14,321 bases of DNA from Chloroflexota bacterium (GTDB lineage: Bacteria; Chloroflexota; Anaerolineae; Caldilineales; Caldilineaceae): assembly GCA_003577005.1 (NCBI GenBank), contig QEUW01000183.1, positions 1 through 14,321 on the forward strand. The letters run 5' to 3'. The position numbers and the translations under genes were made by a program. The notes below the pieces were generated by a model. That model was not told the DNA's origin, did not search any database, and was given only the letters and a program-made list of their open reading frames with translations. Shown piece by piece: positions 6,694-14,321 of this stretch. The stretch's first letter is position 1, and every line of letters begins with the position of its first letter.

Positions 6694-6838
6694 AACAAAA
6701 AATGCCGGCTAAGTGCTTACCACACCCGGCCGGCCACCCACTGCTGAGGCACCAACAGTAGGCGTTGGTCACAGTATACCACACTCCCTGGCAAGCCGCA
6801 CACCCTCAGCAGTCTCTCTGCGTGAGGGTGTTTCTTTG
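6694..6838 (+). promoter_or_regulatory. Attenuator-type structured leader before the BREX operon, copy B
   Basis: About 145 nt. Helices visible: GCCGG 6704-6708 with CCGGC 6730-6734; ACCAAC 6751-6756 with GTTGGT 6764-6769 (loop AGTAGGC); TGGT 6766-6769 with ACCA 6778-6781 (loop with TCACA-like sequence). ACTGCTGAGG (6740-6749) is perfectly complementary to CCTCAGCAGT (6804-6813). The latter contains most of the 5' arm of the terminator at 6800-6831, so forming this helix would prevent the terminator. That is the standard antiterminator/terminator arrangement. The upstream part matches the leader at 702-830 in order and spacing. The ligand or trigger is unknown. The alternative is a terminated small RNA with read-through into the operon. 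Confidence 0.6.
6800..6837 (+). terminator. Intrinsic terminator inside the BREX leader
   Basis: ACACCCTCA (6800-6808) pairs with TGAGGGTGT (6823-6831), and GCAG (6809-6812) continues with CTGC (6818-6821), leaving loop TCTCT and one bulged G. The 13-bp stem runs straight into TTTCTTT (6831-6837). It stops 12 nt before the possible GTG start and 39 nt before the ATG of the next gene, so it would cut off the whole operon unless antitermination occurs. Confidence 0.8.
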
Positions 6839-6876
6839 CCCGCTCGCCCGTGCCCAAACCGAAAGACTCAACCGAC

Positions 6877-8826
6877 ATGCCCACCATCGTCGTTGCCCTA
6901 AAAGACATTATCACCGATGCCGACCAGCCCATCGATCTGACCACGCTGCCCGAACCCGAAGCGGTCCAGCGCATCAAAGACATCTACGGCTTCCTCTCCG
7001 CCGACGTTCAGGTCACCATTGCCGACGGCCTGGCCACCATCACCGTGCCCGATGAAAAGGCTCGCCAGGCCAATCTCGCCCTGCGCCGTCTCGAAGAGGC
7101 CACTCGTCTCGCCCGCCGCGGTCGCATCAACCAGGCCATCCCCCTCTACCAGGAGGTGCTCAAACTCCTGCCCGAGCACACTCAGGCGCGGCGCGACCTG
7201 GCCATGGCGCTCATGGAAACCGGCAGCCACGCCGCGGCCAAGAAACAGCTCATCCGCGTCATGCAACTCCAGCCCGAGGACGCCTGGGCCTATCTCATCA
7301 TGGGCAACCTCTATTTCCATCACGAGCGCGATCTCGGTTCCGCCGAACGCTACTACCAGTCCGCCCATGATCTGGCCCCCAACGACGCCTACGTCCTCAC
7401 CGCGCTGGCCGGTCTCAAAGCCCACCGCGGCGACTACACCGCCGCCCAGCCACTCTTCGAACAGGCCATTGCCCAGGACCCCAGCTACCCCAACCCGGTC
7501 TACGGGCTGGCTCTCCTTCACGCCCGCACTGGTGATCTGGACGCCGCTATCGACTTACTCGAAGGGCTGCTCGCCGCACCCGAATCAGACGACCCCCGCC
7601 GCCAGCCCGTCTACGATCAGGCCCGCCAACTCTATCTCGACCTCCAGACTCAGCTCGCCGAGCAGCGCCACACCGAGGTCCTCGACCGCCTGCGCGAGGA
7701 GATGGACCGCTACTCCAACACCTCCGGCCACGCTATCAAGCTCCAACAGGATGCCACCCTCTCCACCAATGCCAAAGTCGAACTGGCCTGGGTGCATGGC
7801 CGGCCCCACCATCTCATCAAATACCGCGACGCCAACCGCGCCGCCCTGGCCCATCTCATCGCCCACGAGTTCGAACACATCCTGCTCCAGACCGAGGCGC
7901 GCAACGCTGGTCGCAACCGCCAGTTCGCCACCACGGCCACCACCGAGCAGTACGCCCGCCGCCTCGTAGACAAAGACACCCGCAAGCTCGCCCGCGCCGG
8001 TCTCGACGCCCGCACCCAGGAAGAGTATCTGCGCCAACTCATCCACGGGCTGGCCAACCAGTTGCTCAACCTACCGCTGGACCTCATCATCGACAGCCGC
8101 ATCCATGCCAGCCTCTTTGTGTCGATGGCTACCCAACAGGCCGAGGCCCGCCAGGCGCTGACTGAACCCGATGTGCGCAACTTCTCACCCGGTCTCATCT
8201 ACCGGTCGAGCATCGCCCTCAACTGTGCCTTTGCCCTCTTCGCCGACAACCTGTTCAACGGTCTCACCAACTACGCCGAACCCTACCGCACCACCGCCCA
8301 CTTTGCCGCCGGCCAGCAACTCTACACCCAGTGGCAGCAGGCCATGGCTACCTATCAACCCGGCGACGAGTACGACCTCGTCGACACCTTTGCCGCCACG
8401 CTCCGTCTCAACGGGTGGTACGAGTGGCTGCCAGACGTAGCACGACCGGCCGCTACCGGGCGTGAACTCGACCCGATCGGTCCCGAAGGCGGCTCGACCA
8501 ATCCCGACTTCCTGCAGTTGCCCGAAGCCCAAGCGGCCGCCACCATGTACATGGTCGGCGCGCTCGAACGCTTTGCCGGGATGCCCCAGCGCCAGATCAT
8601 GCAGATCGCCGGCGAGATCGCCCTCCTGGGCAGCACCGGCATCGACTACACCGACTCGATCCAAAAATACACCCTGCGCTTCCTGCCCGGCGAGCAGTTC
8701 AGCGGGCTGCAACTGCTGTCCCTGATGTATGTCGGCTTCAAACAGGTCAACCCGGAACTCGACACCGGCCTCCCCTTTGCCGAGGCCTATACCAATGCCC
8801 TTCAACTCTACCAGACAAACGGTTGA
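6877..8826 (+). CDS. TPR protein with HEFEH metallopeptidase motif, head of BREX operon
   Basis: 649 residues from ATG 6877; an in-frame GTG at 6850 would add 9. Neither start has a good ribosome binding site; I prefer 6877 because the protein then opens MPTIVVALKDII and 6850 crowds the terminator. Residues about 60-255 are TPR repeats (LAMALMETGSHAAAKKQLIRV, IMGNLYFHHERDLGSAERYY, LTALAGLKAHRGDYTAAQPLF, VYGLALLHARTGDLDAAIDLL), a protein-binding scaffold. A second domain has LIAHEFEHILL with H330-E331-x-x-H334, a gluzincin-type zinc site, and NLPLDLIIDSRIH (D402/D406) as a possible third ligand by analogy with other HExxH families. There is no signal peptide or membrane segment, so it is cytoplasmic. 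Its stop is 6 nt before brxE, so it is almost surely cotranscribed with the BREX genes. The substrate is unknown, and protease activity is inferred only from the motif. Confidence 0.8.
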   Translation: MPTIVVALKDIITDADQPIDLTTLPEPEAVQRIKDIYGFLSADVQVTIADGLATITVPDEKARQANLALRRLEEATRLARRGRINQAIPLYQEVLKLLPEHTQARRDLAMALMETGSHAAAKKQLIRVMQLQPEDAWAYLIMGNLYFHHERDLGSAERYYQSAHDLAPNDAYVLTALAGLKAHRGDYTAAQPLFEQAIAQDPSYPNPVYGLALLHARTGDLDAAIDLLEGLLAAPESDDPRRQPVYDQARQLYLDLQTQLAEQRHTEVLDRLREEMDRYSNTSGHAIKLQQDATLSTNAKVELAWVHGRPHHLIKYRDANRAALAHLIAHEFEHILLQTEARNAGRNRQFATTATTEQYARRLVDKDTRKLARAGLDARTQEEYLRQLIHGLANQLLNLPLDLIIDSRIHASLFVSMATQQAEARQALTEPDVRNFSPGLIYRSSIALNCAFALFADNLFNGLTNYAEPYRTTAHFAAGQQLYTQWQQAMATYQPGDEYDLVDTFAATLRLNGWYEWLPDVARPAATGRELDPIGPEGGSTNPDFLQLPEAQAAATMYMVGALERFAGMPQRQIMQIAGEIALLGSTGIDYTDSIQKYTLRFLPGEQFSGLQLLSLMYVGFKQVNPELDTGLPFAEAYTNALQLYQTNG

Positions 8827-8832
8827 GAAACA

Positions 8833-9342
8833 ATGAGAGCAACACAGCTAGAGACGCTGGCAAAAATCAGAGCCGCTGTCGGTTACCTGGGCGAACGCGA
8901 CCACTTTGCCTGGTGGCAGAGCGCCTTCTTTAGCGCCGCCAGCCGCACCTTTCTCGCGCCCATTTTCGCCAAGACCCAACTGCTGGCGCAGGTTACGGGC
9001 GTGACCCAGGCTGCTGCCCGCATCCACGATGAACGCATCGGTGTCGGCCAGGTCTACCACCTCTTTCGCCTGCCGGAACCTACCGAGCAAGCCATCCATC
9101 GCCTGCTCATGGACGCCAAACTCAGTGCCGAAATCACATTCCTTACAAACGACAAAGACGTCGCCCTGCAATTTCTGCGCCAGCACGCCGAACCAGCCCC
9201 AGTTACGGGCATGGGTCCCACGCGCCTGGGCAACGCAACCGATCTAGCCAAACCCAAGACCTGGCGCTCTGTCGTGAACCACTATCTTCACGGCTTCGAG
9301 CAGAGCGCCCAGATCTTCCCTTACTTTGTCGAAGTGCCATGA
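8833..9342 (+). CDS. brxE: BrxE family protein of a BREX system
   Basis: 169 residues. The N-terminal half reads LAKIRAAVGYLGERDHFAWW, then SRTFLAPIFAKTQLLAQVTG, AAARIHDERIGVGQVYHLFRLP. This fits the BrxE family as I know it (GE...WW, P.T...A...G, A...HD..IG.G..YHLFRLP), a small protein of unknown activity that marks type 6 BREX loci. No catalytic motif is visible. It starts 6 nt after the TPR-metallopeptidase gene, and its stop overlaps the start of brxA as ATGA (9339-9342), so translation is coupled on both sides. The gene order brxE-brxA-brxB-brxC agrees with the type 6 layout. Confidence 0.8.
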   Translation: MRATQLETLAKIRAAVGYLGERDHFAWWQSAFFSAASRTFLAPIFAKTQLLAQVTGVTQAAARIHDERIGVGQVYHLFRLPEPTEQAIHRLLMDAKLSAEITFLTNDKDVALQFLRQHAEPAPVTGMGPTRLGNATDLAKPKTWRSVVNHYLHGFEQSAQIFPYFVEVP

Positions 9343-10130
9343 CCACCAAGGCCTACACCACCCAGCTGGGCGCCGGCCTCGGTATGATCGATGAAACTCG
9401 TCTCCTGCTGGATCTTTGGCAGCCAGGCATGAACGGAACAGACCTGTATCGCACCGCCCTGGCATCTGGTCACTTTTCGACGCAATCGGCTCGTAGATTG
9501 CATGACATGATTACCGTAGGATTTGCGCCCCGTTACCTGGTCAACCAGGGCGCACCGGCGAAACTCTTACAAACGCTCAAAGCGGAATTGGCACGCAAGG
9601 AATTTGAACAGCTTCTATTCATCTATACGTGTCGAGCACATGTAATTCTGGCCGATTTTGTCTGTCAAGTCTACTGGAGTGCTTACACCGCGGGTCGTGA
9701 AGTACTGAGCAACGAGGAGGCGCAAGCCTTTGTCATCACAGCGATCCGGGATGGCAAAACCACTACACCTTGGTCCGATCACATGATCCGCCGTGTGGCC
9801 AGCTACCTGACCGGCTGCTGTGCTGACTTCGGGTTGCTGGAGCAGGGCACAAAGCGGGTCCGCAAAATCCTACCGTACAGGATTGAGCCTCGCGTAGCAA
9901 CAATCTTGAGTTATGACCTTCACTTTGCCGGCCACGGTGACAACCAGGTGGTTCACGACCCTGAGTGGGCGCTCTTTGGGCTAGACCCGCCCGATGTCCT
10001 CAACGAACTAAAGCAGCTCACGCTCAAAGGTTTTCTGATCGTCCAGGCTGCCGGCGGGGTCGTGCGGATCAGCTGGCCCTATAAAACGATGGAGGAACTG
10101 ACCCATGTCCTCGCTGATGGCGAACTTTGA
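9339..10130 (+). CDS. brxA: BREX protein BrxA (DUF1819)
   Basis: 263 residues. It begins YTTQLGAGLGMIDETRLLLDLW, then SGHFSTQSARRLHDMITVGFAPRYL, matching the helical BrxA/DUF1819 family. Characterised BrxA proteins bind DNA; older databases call it 'inner membrane protein', but no membrane segment is seen here. It is needed for phage defence in type 1 systems, with an unclear molecular role. The ATG overlaps the brxE stop and the 3' end overlaps brxB by 26 bp. The middle of the gene (about 9480-9960) is visibly more AT-rich than the flanking brx genes, which may reflect faster evolution. The C-terminal part (residues about 185-263, HFAGHGDNQVVHDPEWALFGL) ends in a basic, strand-like tail. Confidence 0.82.
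   Translation: MTTKAYTTQLGAGLGMIDETRLLLDLWQPGMNGTDLYRTALASGHFSTQSARRLHDMITVGFAPRYLVNQGAPAKLLQTLKAELARKEFEQLLFIYTCRAHVILADFVCQVYWSAYTAGREVLSNEEAQAFVITAIRDGKTTTPWSDHMIRRVASYLTGCCADFGLLEQGTKRVRKILPYRIEPRVATILSYDLHFAGHGDNQVVHDPEWALFGLDPPDVLNELKQLTLKGFLIVQAAGGVVRISWPYKTMEELTHVLADGEL
10091..10095 (+). promoter_or_regulatory. Ribosome binding site choosing the brxB start
   Basis: GGAGG lies 9 nt before ATG 10105, inside the end of brxA. It favours 10105 over the in-frame ATG at 10117, which would be 21 nt away. Confidence 0.7.
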
Positions 10131-10677
10131 GGAACTGTTGCGCCGCATCCAGCATGGCCGCGACCTCGGTCCTGCCAGCTTCGAGCCGATCTACTACCTG
10201 GTCTTTTCGCCCAAAGAGATCCTCGAAGTGAAGCGCCGGCTGCCGAGCTGGATCTCCCGGCTGCGCATCGATGGCTGGGATGTCCACTGCTTCTCGGTCG
10301 CCGACCAGATCGCCGCCATCTTGCACCAAGCGCCCCTGCGCAAGGTCTGGCTCATGGCCGACCGTAAGACGCCGTTTGCCTGGGAAAAGACCAACCAATC
10401 GCTGGCCAACGCGCTCACCAACGGTTCTCTCCAAAGCCGGCTCGAGACGCAACTGGAGCAGCTCCAAGACAAACCCAACGCCATTCTCCTGATCACCGAT
10501 CTGGAAGCGCTCCATCCCTATCTGCGCATCGGCGCCATAGAGAGTCAACTCACGGGCAAATTCCATGTTCCCGCCATTTTCTTTTACCCGGGTGAGCGAT
10601 CCGGCAAGTATGGGCTAAAGTTTTTAGGTTTTTATCCAGAAGATGGCAATTACCGTTCGGTCCATGTCGGCGGGTAG
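10105..10677 (+). CDS. brxB: BREX protein BrxB (DUF1788)
   Basis: 190 residues, the usual size for BrxB/DUF1788. Recognisable parts are PIYYLVFSPKEILEVKRRLPSW near the N terminus, the middle segment NAILLITDLEALHPYLRIGAIESQL, and the C-terminal block HVPAIFFYPGERSGKYGLKFLGFYPEDGNYRSVHVGG, the strongest family signature (P..FFYPG.R.G...L.FLGF....NYR..H.G). BrxB is a core component whose biochemical role is still unsettled; the fold looks like a P-loop-less alpha/beta protein. It overlaps brxA by 26 bp and brxC starts 26 nt after its stop, so the genes form one operon. Confidence 0.85.
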   Translation: MSSLMANFEELLRRIQHGRDLGPASFEPIYYLVFSPKEILEVKRRLPSWISRLRIDGWDVHCFSVADQIAAILHQAPLRKVWLMADRKTPFAWEKTNQSLANALTNGSLQSRLETQLEQLQDKPNAILLITDLEALHPYLRIGAIESQLTGKFHVPAIFFYPGERSGKYGLKFLGFYPEDGNYRSVHVGG

Positions 10678-10703
10678 CGGTACAGAAATTAGGAAACTTT
10701 ATC

Positions 10704-13700
10704 ATGCAAATCAAGCTCCTCTTTGACCCGGCCAAGGACATCTACCGCACGATCGAAAAGGTCATCACCTACGGCGCAGCGCAAGAGACACGCCTCAAGG
10801 CGGAGGTGACCGAGTATATCGTCACGGAAAGCATCGAGGAGCAGTTTGAAAAGCTGCTCACCCAGATGCAGACCGCCATGACGCTGGGTGGCAACAACGA
10901 GATCGGGGTCTGGGTCTCTGGCTTCTATGGCTCCGGCAAGAGCTCATTTACCAAGTATCTCGGCCTGGCCCTCGACGAAAGTGTCCAGGTGGAAGGCGTG
11001 CGCTTCCTCAAACACCTGCACGACCGGCTCAACAAGCCCCAGACGCGAGCCTTGTTGACGACCGTCGCCAACCGCTATCCTGCCGCCGTCGTTTTTCTCG
11101 ACCTGGCCAGCGAACAACTCGCCGGGGCAAGTATGGCGGATGTTTCCACCGTGCTCTACTACAAGGTACTCCAGTGGGCCGGCTACTCGCGCAATCTCAA
11201 GGTGGCCGCATTGGAGCGCCGCCTGCAAGTCGATGGCCGCTATGACGAGTTTTTGAACCGCATCCAGACCGACTTTGGCGTCCCCTGGGAGGCCATGCAG
11301 AACGACCCGCTGGCAATCGACAGCCTGTTGCCGGAGCTGGCCCATTCCCTCTATCCAGAGTTGTTCAAAACGCCTACCTCCTTCACGACCGAGGCCACCG
11401 AGTTTGTCCGCTCGCTCAAGGAGCAGGTGGAGGAGATGCTCGCCATCATTCGCCACAAGTCGGGCAAGCAGCACATTCTCTTTATTATCGATGAGGTCGG
11501 CCAGTACGTAGGTGGGCGACAACACTTGATCCTCAATCTCCAGGGGCTGGCTGAGAATATCAAGAATATGGGCGATGGCAAAGTCTGGATCTTCTGCACC
11601 GCCCAACAGACGCTGACCGAGGACAATCCCAAAGCGGCCTTGAATTCGCCTGAACTCTACAAGCTGGCCGCTCGCTTTCCCATTCAGATCGACCTGGAGG
11701 CGGACGACATCAAAGAGATCTGCTACCGCCGTCTGCTGGGCAAGTCGTCAAGGGGTGAAACAACGCTGGGTGCGCTCTTTGACCAGCACGGCCAGGCGCT
11801 GCGCCACAACACCAAGCTCCAGGACGCTCGCACTTACGACGCCGACTTTGACCGCACGACCTTTATCAATCTCTATCCCTTCCTGCCCGCCCACTTCGAC
11901 ATCCTGCTCCACCTGCTGGGCGCGCTGGCCAAATCGACCGGCGGTATCGGGCTGCGCTCGGCCATCAAGGTGATCCAGGACATCCTGGTCGAGGAATCGG
12001 CCAACCACACCCCCGTGGCAGACCGGTCGGTCGGCTGGCTGGCCACCACCGTCACGCTCTATGACGCCCTCGAACGGGACATCCGCCGCGCTTTTCCCTC
12101 GATCCATGCTTCAGTCGAAAAGGCCTGTGTAATCCGTTTTTCCCATTCGCCGCTCCATCAGGAGGTGGCCAAGACCGTCGCCGTCCTCCAGATTCTGAGC
12201 AACATGCCGGTGACCGTGCAAAATGTGACGGGCCTCATGCACCCCGGCATCGACACGCCCTCCCGCCGCGACGAGGTGGAGGACGCGGTCCGCGCCCTGA
12301 TCAACGACGCCATCGTGCCCTTTGGCGAAAAGGATGGCAACCTCTGCTTCTTCAGCGAGAAGATCAACGACATCGACCAGGAGCGCGCCGGGCTCTCCTT
12401 GCGCACCGTCGAGACCCGTCGCATCCAGAACGAGGCGCTGCGCGCTGCCTTTACCCCTTTGCCTTCCACCCGGCTCCACGGCTCGCTGGCCGTCGCCGCT
12501 GGCCTCAAGGTGATGAGCGGTGCTATCGTGGCCAGCCTGGCCGGCGACCGAGAAACCATCCAGATCGTCGCCGAATTTGCCGACCCGGGCGATTACGAGA
12601 CGGTGCGCACTCGCTTGCTCGACGAGAGCCGCCAGCGCAGCGGACAGCACACCATCTATCTCGTCGGTCGCACCGACCCCACCATTGACGGGCTGCTGGC
12701 AGAGATCTACCGCTGCCGCGAGATCGCCCAGCGCTACCGCAATGACCCTGATGACGAGGTGCGAGATTACTGCAAGGCTCAGTCCGAGCGCGCCACCCGG
12801 CTCAGCGGCGAGCTGGAGCATCTGCTCAAACGCACATTGGGCCAGGGGTCATTCCTCTTTCGCGGCCAGGCCACAGCAGCCGATAGTCTGGACCATGATG
12901 TGGTCGAGGCGGCCAAAAAACTCCTGGCTCAGGTGGCTGAACAGGTTTTCGACCGCTATGCCGAAGCCCCGGTGCGCGCCGAGACGGCGCTGGCCGAAAA
13001 GTTTCTGCGCGCCGGCAATCTCAAAGCGGTCACGGCCGCCATCGACCCCCTGGGCCTGGTCCAGGTCAGCAGCGGGACGCCGCGCATTCAAACCGACCAC
13101 CAGGCGCTGGTCAGCATCCGCGACTATATCGACCGCAGCGGCGCAGTCGACGGCAAGCGCCTGACCGACCACTTTACCGCAGCGCCCTTTGGCTGGTCCC
13201 CAGACACACTACGCTATCTGGTCGCCGCCTTGCTGGTTGCCGGCGAGATCAGGCTCAAGGTCTCTGGCCGCGAGGTCACCGTCAACGGCCAGCAGGCCAT
13301 CGAGGCGCTGCGCACCAACAACAGCTTTAGACCGGTCGGCGTGGCGCTGCGCGACGAACGGCCCTCCATGGAAATGCTCGCCCGCGCCGCCGAGCGGCTG
13401 ACCGACCTCGTCGGCGACATGGTCATCCCGCTGGAAGACGAGATCAGCAAGGCAGCTGCCAAGAAATTCCCCGACTTTCAACACCGCTTTGGCCCGTTGG
13501 CAGAAAAACTGGCCGCCCTCAACCTGCCCGGCGTCGATACCGTCCGCAGTCTCAACCAGGAGCTGGCCGAGGTGCTCCTAAGCGATGCTTCGGATGCCCC
13601 CCAGCGCCTGGGCGCAGAGGAGTCATCGCTCTATGCGGGGCTGAAGTGGGCCGACGCCGTGGCTACGGCCCTCAAAAACGGGTTGGAGAGCACGGTGCGC

Positions 13701-14318
13701 GAGCTGCAGCTCCACTGTCGCGAGATCGAAGCCCTGCCTCCCACCGGCGCACCTGGCCAGTTGCAGACCGACCTGGCCGACGATCTGGCTCAACTCACCG
13801 GGCGCCTGGGCCAAGAGAGCTTCTACCGCCATGCGGCCGACTTGAGCAGCGCCCTCACCGCCATCAAGACCCGCACCCGCGCCGCCGCCCTCGAACTGGC
13901 CGCGGCCCAGCAGCGCTCCATCAAAGAAGCCCAAGAAGAACTGCAGCGCGTGCCCGAATGGTCCGAGTTGACCCAGGCCGAACAGGCGCAGGTGCTGGAA
14001 CAACTCGACGAACTGGCTATCTCCACCTCCCCTGACCTGCACGGTCTGAAGCGGCTGCTGAGCCAGGAGTATGTGATTCAGTCACAGGTGCGCGACCTGC
14101 GCAAACAGATCGAGCAGCTTGGCCGCGAACGCCAGTTGGCGCGGCGCACAACAGCCCATGCTATCAAGGATGGGTATACCGGCCACCCCTGCACGGTCAG
14201 CCTGCCGGCTCGCCTGACCGACCTCCGCCAGTTGGAGGAGCTGATCGACAAACTCCTGATGCTCAAGGACGACCTGAAACCGTACGACGAAATCGAAATC
14301 ACACTCGAACTCGAGTAG
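10704..14318 (+). CDS. brxC: BREX ATPase BrxC
   Basis: 1204 residues, normal for BrxC. The start ATG has AGGA (10691-10694) 9 nt upstream. The N terminus (LFDPAKDIYRTIEKVITYG) is typical of the family. Walker A is GFYGSGKSS at residues 73-81 (G73, G78, K79, S80); Walker B is LFIIDE with D263-E264. An AAA+-like ATPase region fills about residues 60-400. The C-terminal half is long and helical (about 980-1190, many Q, E, L and A), a possible coiled coil. BrxC is the large P-loop protein required for both BREX host methylation and phage exclusion, probably as a motor or platform for PglX/PglZ; this role comes from other systems. The stop is 3 nt from the window end, and pglX is expected next. 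Confidence 0.9.
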   Translation: MQIKLLFDPAKDIYRTIEKVITYGAAQETRLKAEVTEYIVTESIEEQFEKLLTQMQTAMTLGGNNEIGVWVSGFYGSGKSSFTKYLGLALDESVQVEGVRFLKHLHDRLNKPQTRALLTTVANRYPAAVVFLDLASEQLAGASMADVSTVLYYKVLQWAGYSRNLKVAALERRLQVDGRYDEFLNRIQTDFGVPWEAMQNDPLAIDSLLPELAHSLYPELFKTPTSFTTEATEFVRSLKEQVEEMLAIIRHKSGKQHILFIIDEVGQYVGGRQHLILNLQGLAENIKNMGDGKVWIFCTAQQTLTEDNPKAALNSPELYKLAARFPIQIDLEADDIKEICYRRLLGKSSRGETTLGALFDQHGQALRHNTKLQDARTYDADFDRTTFINLYPFLPAHFDILLHLLGALAKSTGGIGLRSAIKVIQDILVEESANHTPVADRSVGWLATTVTLYDALERDIRRAFPSIHASVEKACVIRFSHSPLHQEVAKTVAVLQILSNMPVTVQNVTGLMHPGIDTPSRRDEVEDAVRALINDAIVPFGEKDGNLCFFSEKINDIDQERAGLSLRTVETRRIQNEALRAAFTPLPSTRLHGSLAVAAGLKVMSGAIVASLAGDRETIQIVAEFADPGDYETVRTRLLDESRQRSGQHTIYLVGRTDPTIDGLLAEIYRCREIAQRYRNDPDDEVRDYCKAQSERATRLSGELEHLLKRTLGQGSFLFRGQATAADSLDHDVVEAAKKLLAQVAEQVFDRYAEAPVRAETALAEKFLRAGNLKAVTAAIDPLGLVQVSSGTPRIQTDHQALVSIRDYIDRSGAVDGKRLTDHFTAAPFGWSPDTLRYLVAALLVAGEIRLKVSGREVTVNGQQAIEALRTNNSFRPVGVALRDERPSMEMLARAAERLTDLVGDMVIPLEDEISKAAAKKFPDFQHRFGPLAEKLAALNLPGVDTVRSLNQELAEVLLSDASDAPQRLGAEESSLYAGLKWADAVATALKNGLESTVRELQLHCREIEALPPTGAPGQLQTDLADDLAQLTGRLGQESFYRHAADLSSALTAIKTRTRAAALELAAAQQRSIKEAQEELQRVPEWSELTQAEQAQVLEQLDELAISTSPDLHGLKRLLSQEYVIQSQVRDLRKQIEQLGRERQLARRTTAHAIKDGYTGHPCTVSLPARLTDLRQLEELIDKLLMLKDDLKPYDEIEITLELE

Positions 14319-14321
14319 GGG

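Noticed and set aside
6898..8805. Long minus-strand open frames opposite the TPR gene
   Set aside because: They are glycine/valine-rich antisense shadows of GC-rich coding DNA. The plus frame has clear TPR and HExxH motifs.
10944..13172. Long minus-strand open frames opposite brxC
   Set aside because: They are antisense shadows; brxC with Walker A and B motifs explains the region.
1..14321. CRISPR arrays, tRNA or rRNA genes
   Set aside because: I saw no regularly spaced direct repeats, no tRNA-like cloverleaf with a TTCRANY arm, and no rRNA-like conserved blocks.

Overview
This window looks like chromosomal DNA from a Chloroflexota bacterium, probably an Anaerolineae or Caldilineae relative. 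The evidence is the large secreted protein that ends in ...NVYLPLISR, a tail I associate with exported proteins of that phylum, its 'PNDK.GP' and DUF11 modules, and the GC-rich coding style of the right half. This is inference from protein style; there is no marker gene in the window.

Left part (1-1024): no intact gene is convincing. It holds a hairpin (7-54), a MITE-like element with perfect 19-bp inverted ends (113-307), a minus-strand remnant of a 'sunset' domain gene (327-491), and a promoter plus structured leader (about 646-830) in front of the next gene. Positions 1025-5797 encode a 1590-residue exported protein: signal peptide, two beta-helix modules, PPC-like and IPT-like beta domains, a lipase-type alpha/beta hydrolase domain, a DUF11-type domain and the YLPLISR tail. 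A 97-bp MITE-like element (5794-5890) with CTAG at both ends sits exactly on its stop codon.

Middle part (5934-6615): a toxin-first type II toxin-antitoxin pair (HigB/RelE-like, then XRE antitoxin) with a near-consensus promoter, an operator-like palindrome over the -10 box and an apparently leaderless transcript.

Right part (6638-14318): a second promoter and leader, clearly homologous to the one at 646-830, ends in a strong intrinsic terminator whose 5' arm can instead pair with the conserved leader segment. It therefore reads as a transcription attenuator. It controls a tight gene run: a TPR protein with an HEFEH zinc-protease motif, then brxE, brxA, brxB and brxC, with spacings of 6, -4, -26 and +26 nt. 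This is the start of a BREX phage-defence operon. The brxE gene points to type 6, so pglX, pglZ and probably brxD/brxHI are expected just past the window edge.

The most interesting points are the attenuator-like leader before a BREX operon, the same leader family before a giant secreted hydrolase, and the TPR-metallopeptidase that heads the BREX operon and is not one of the named BREX components.
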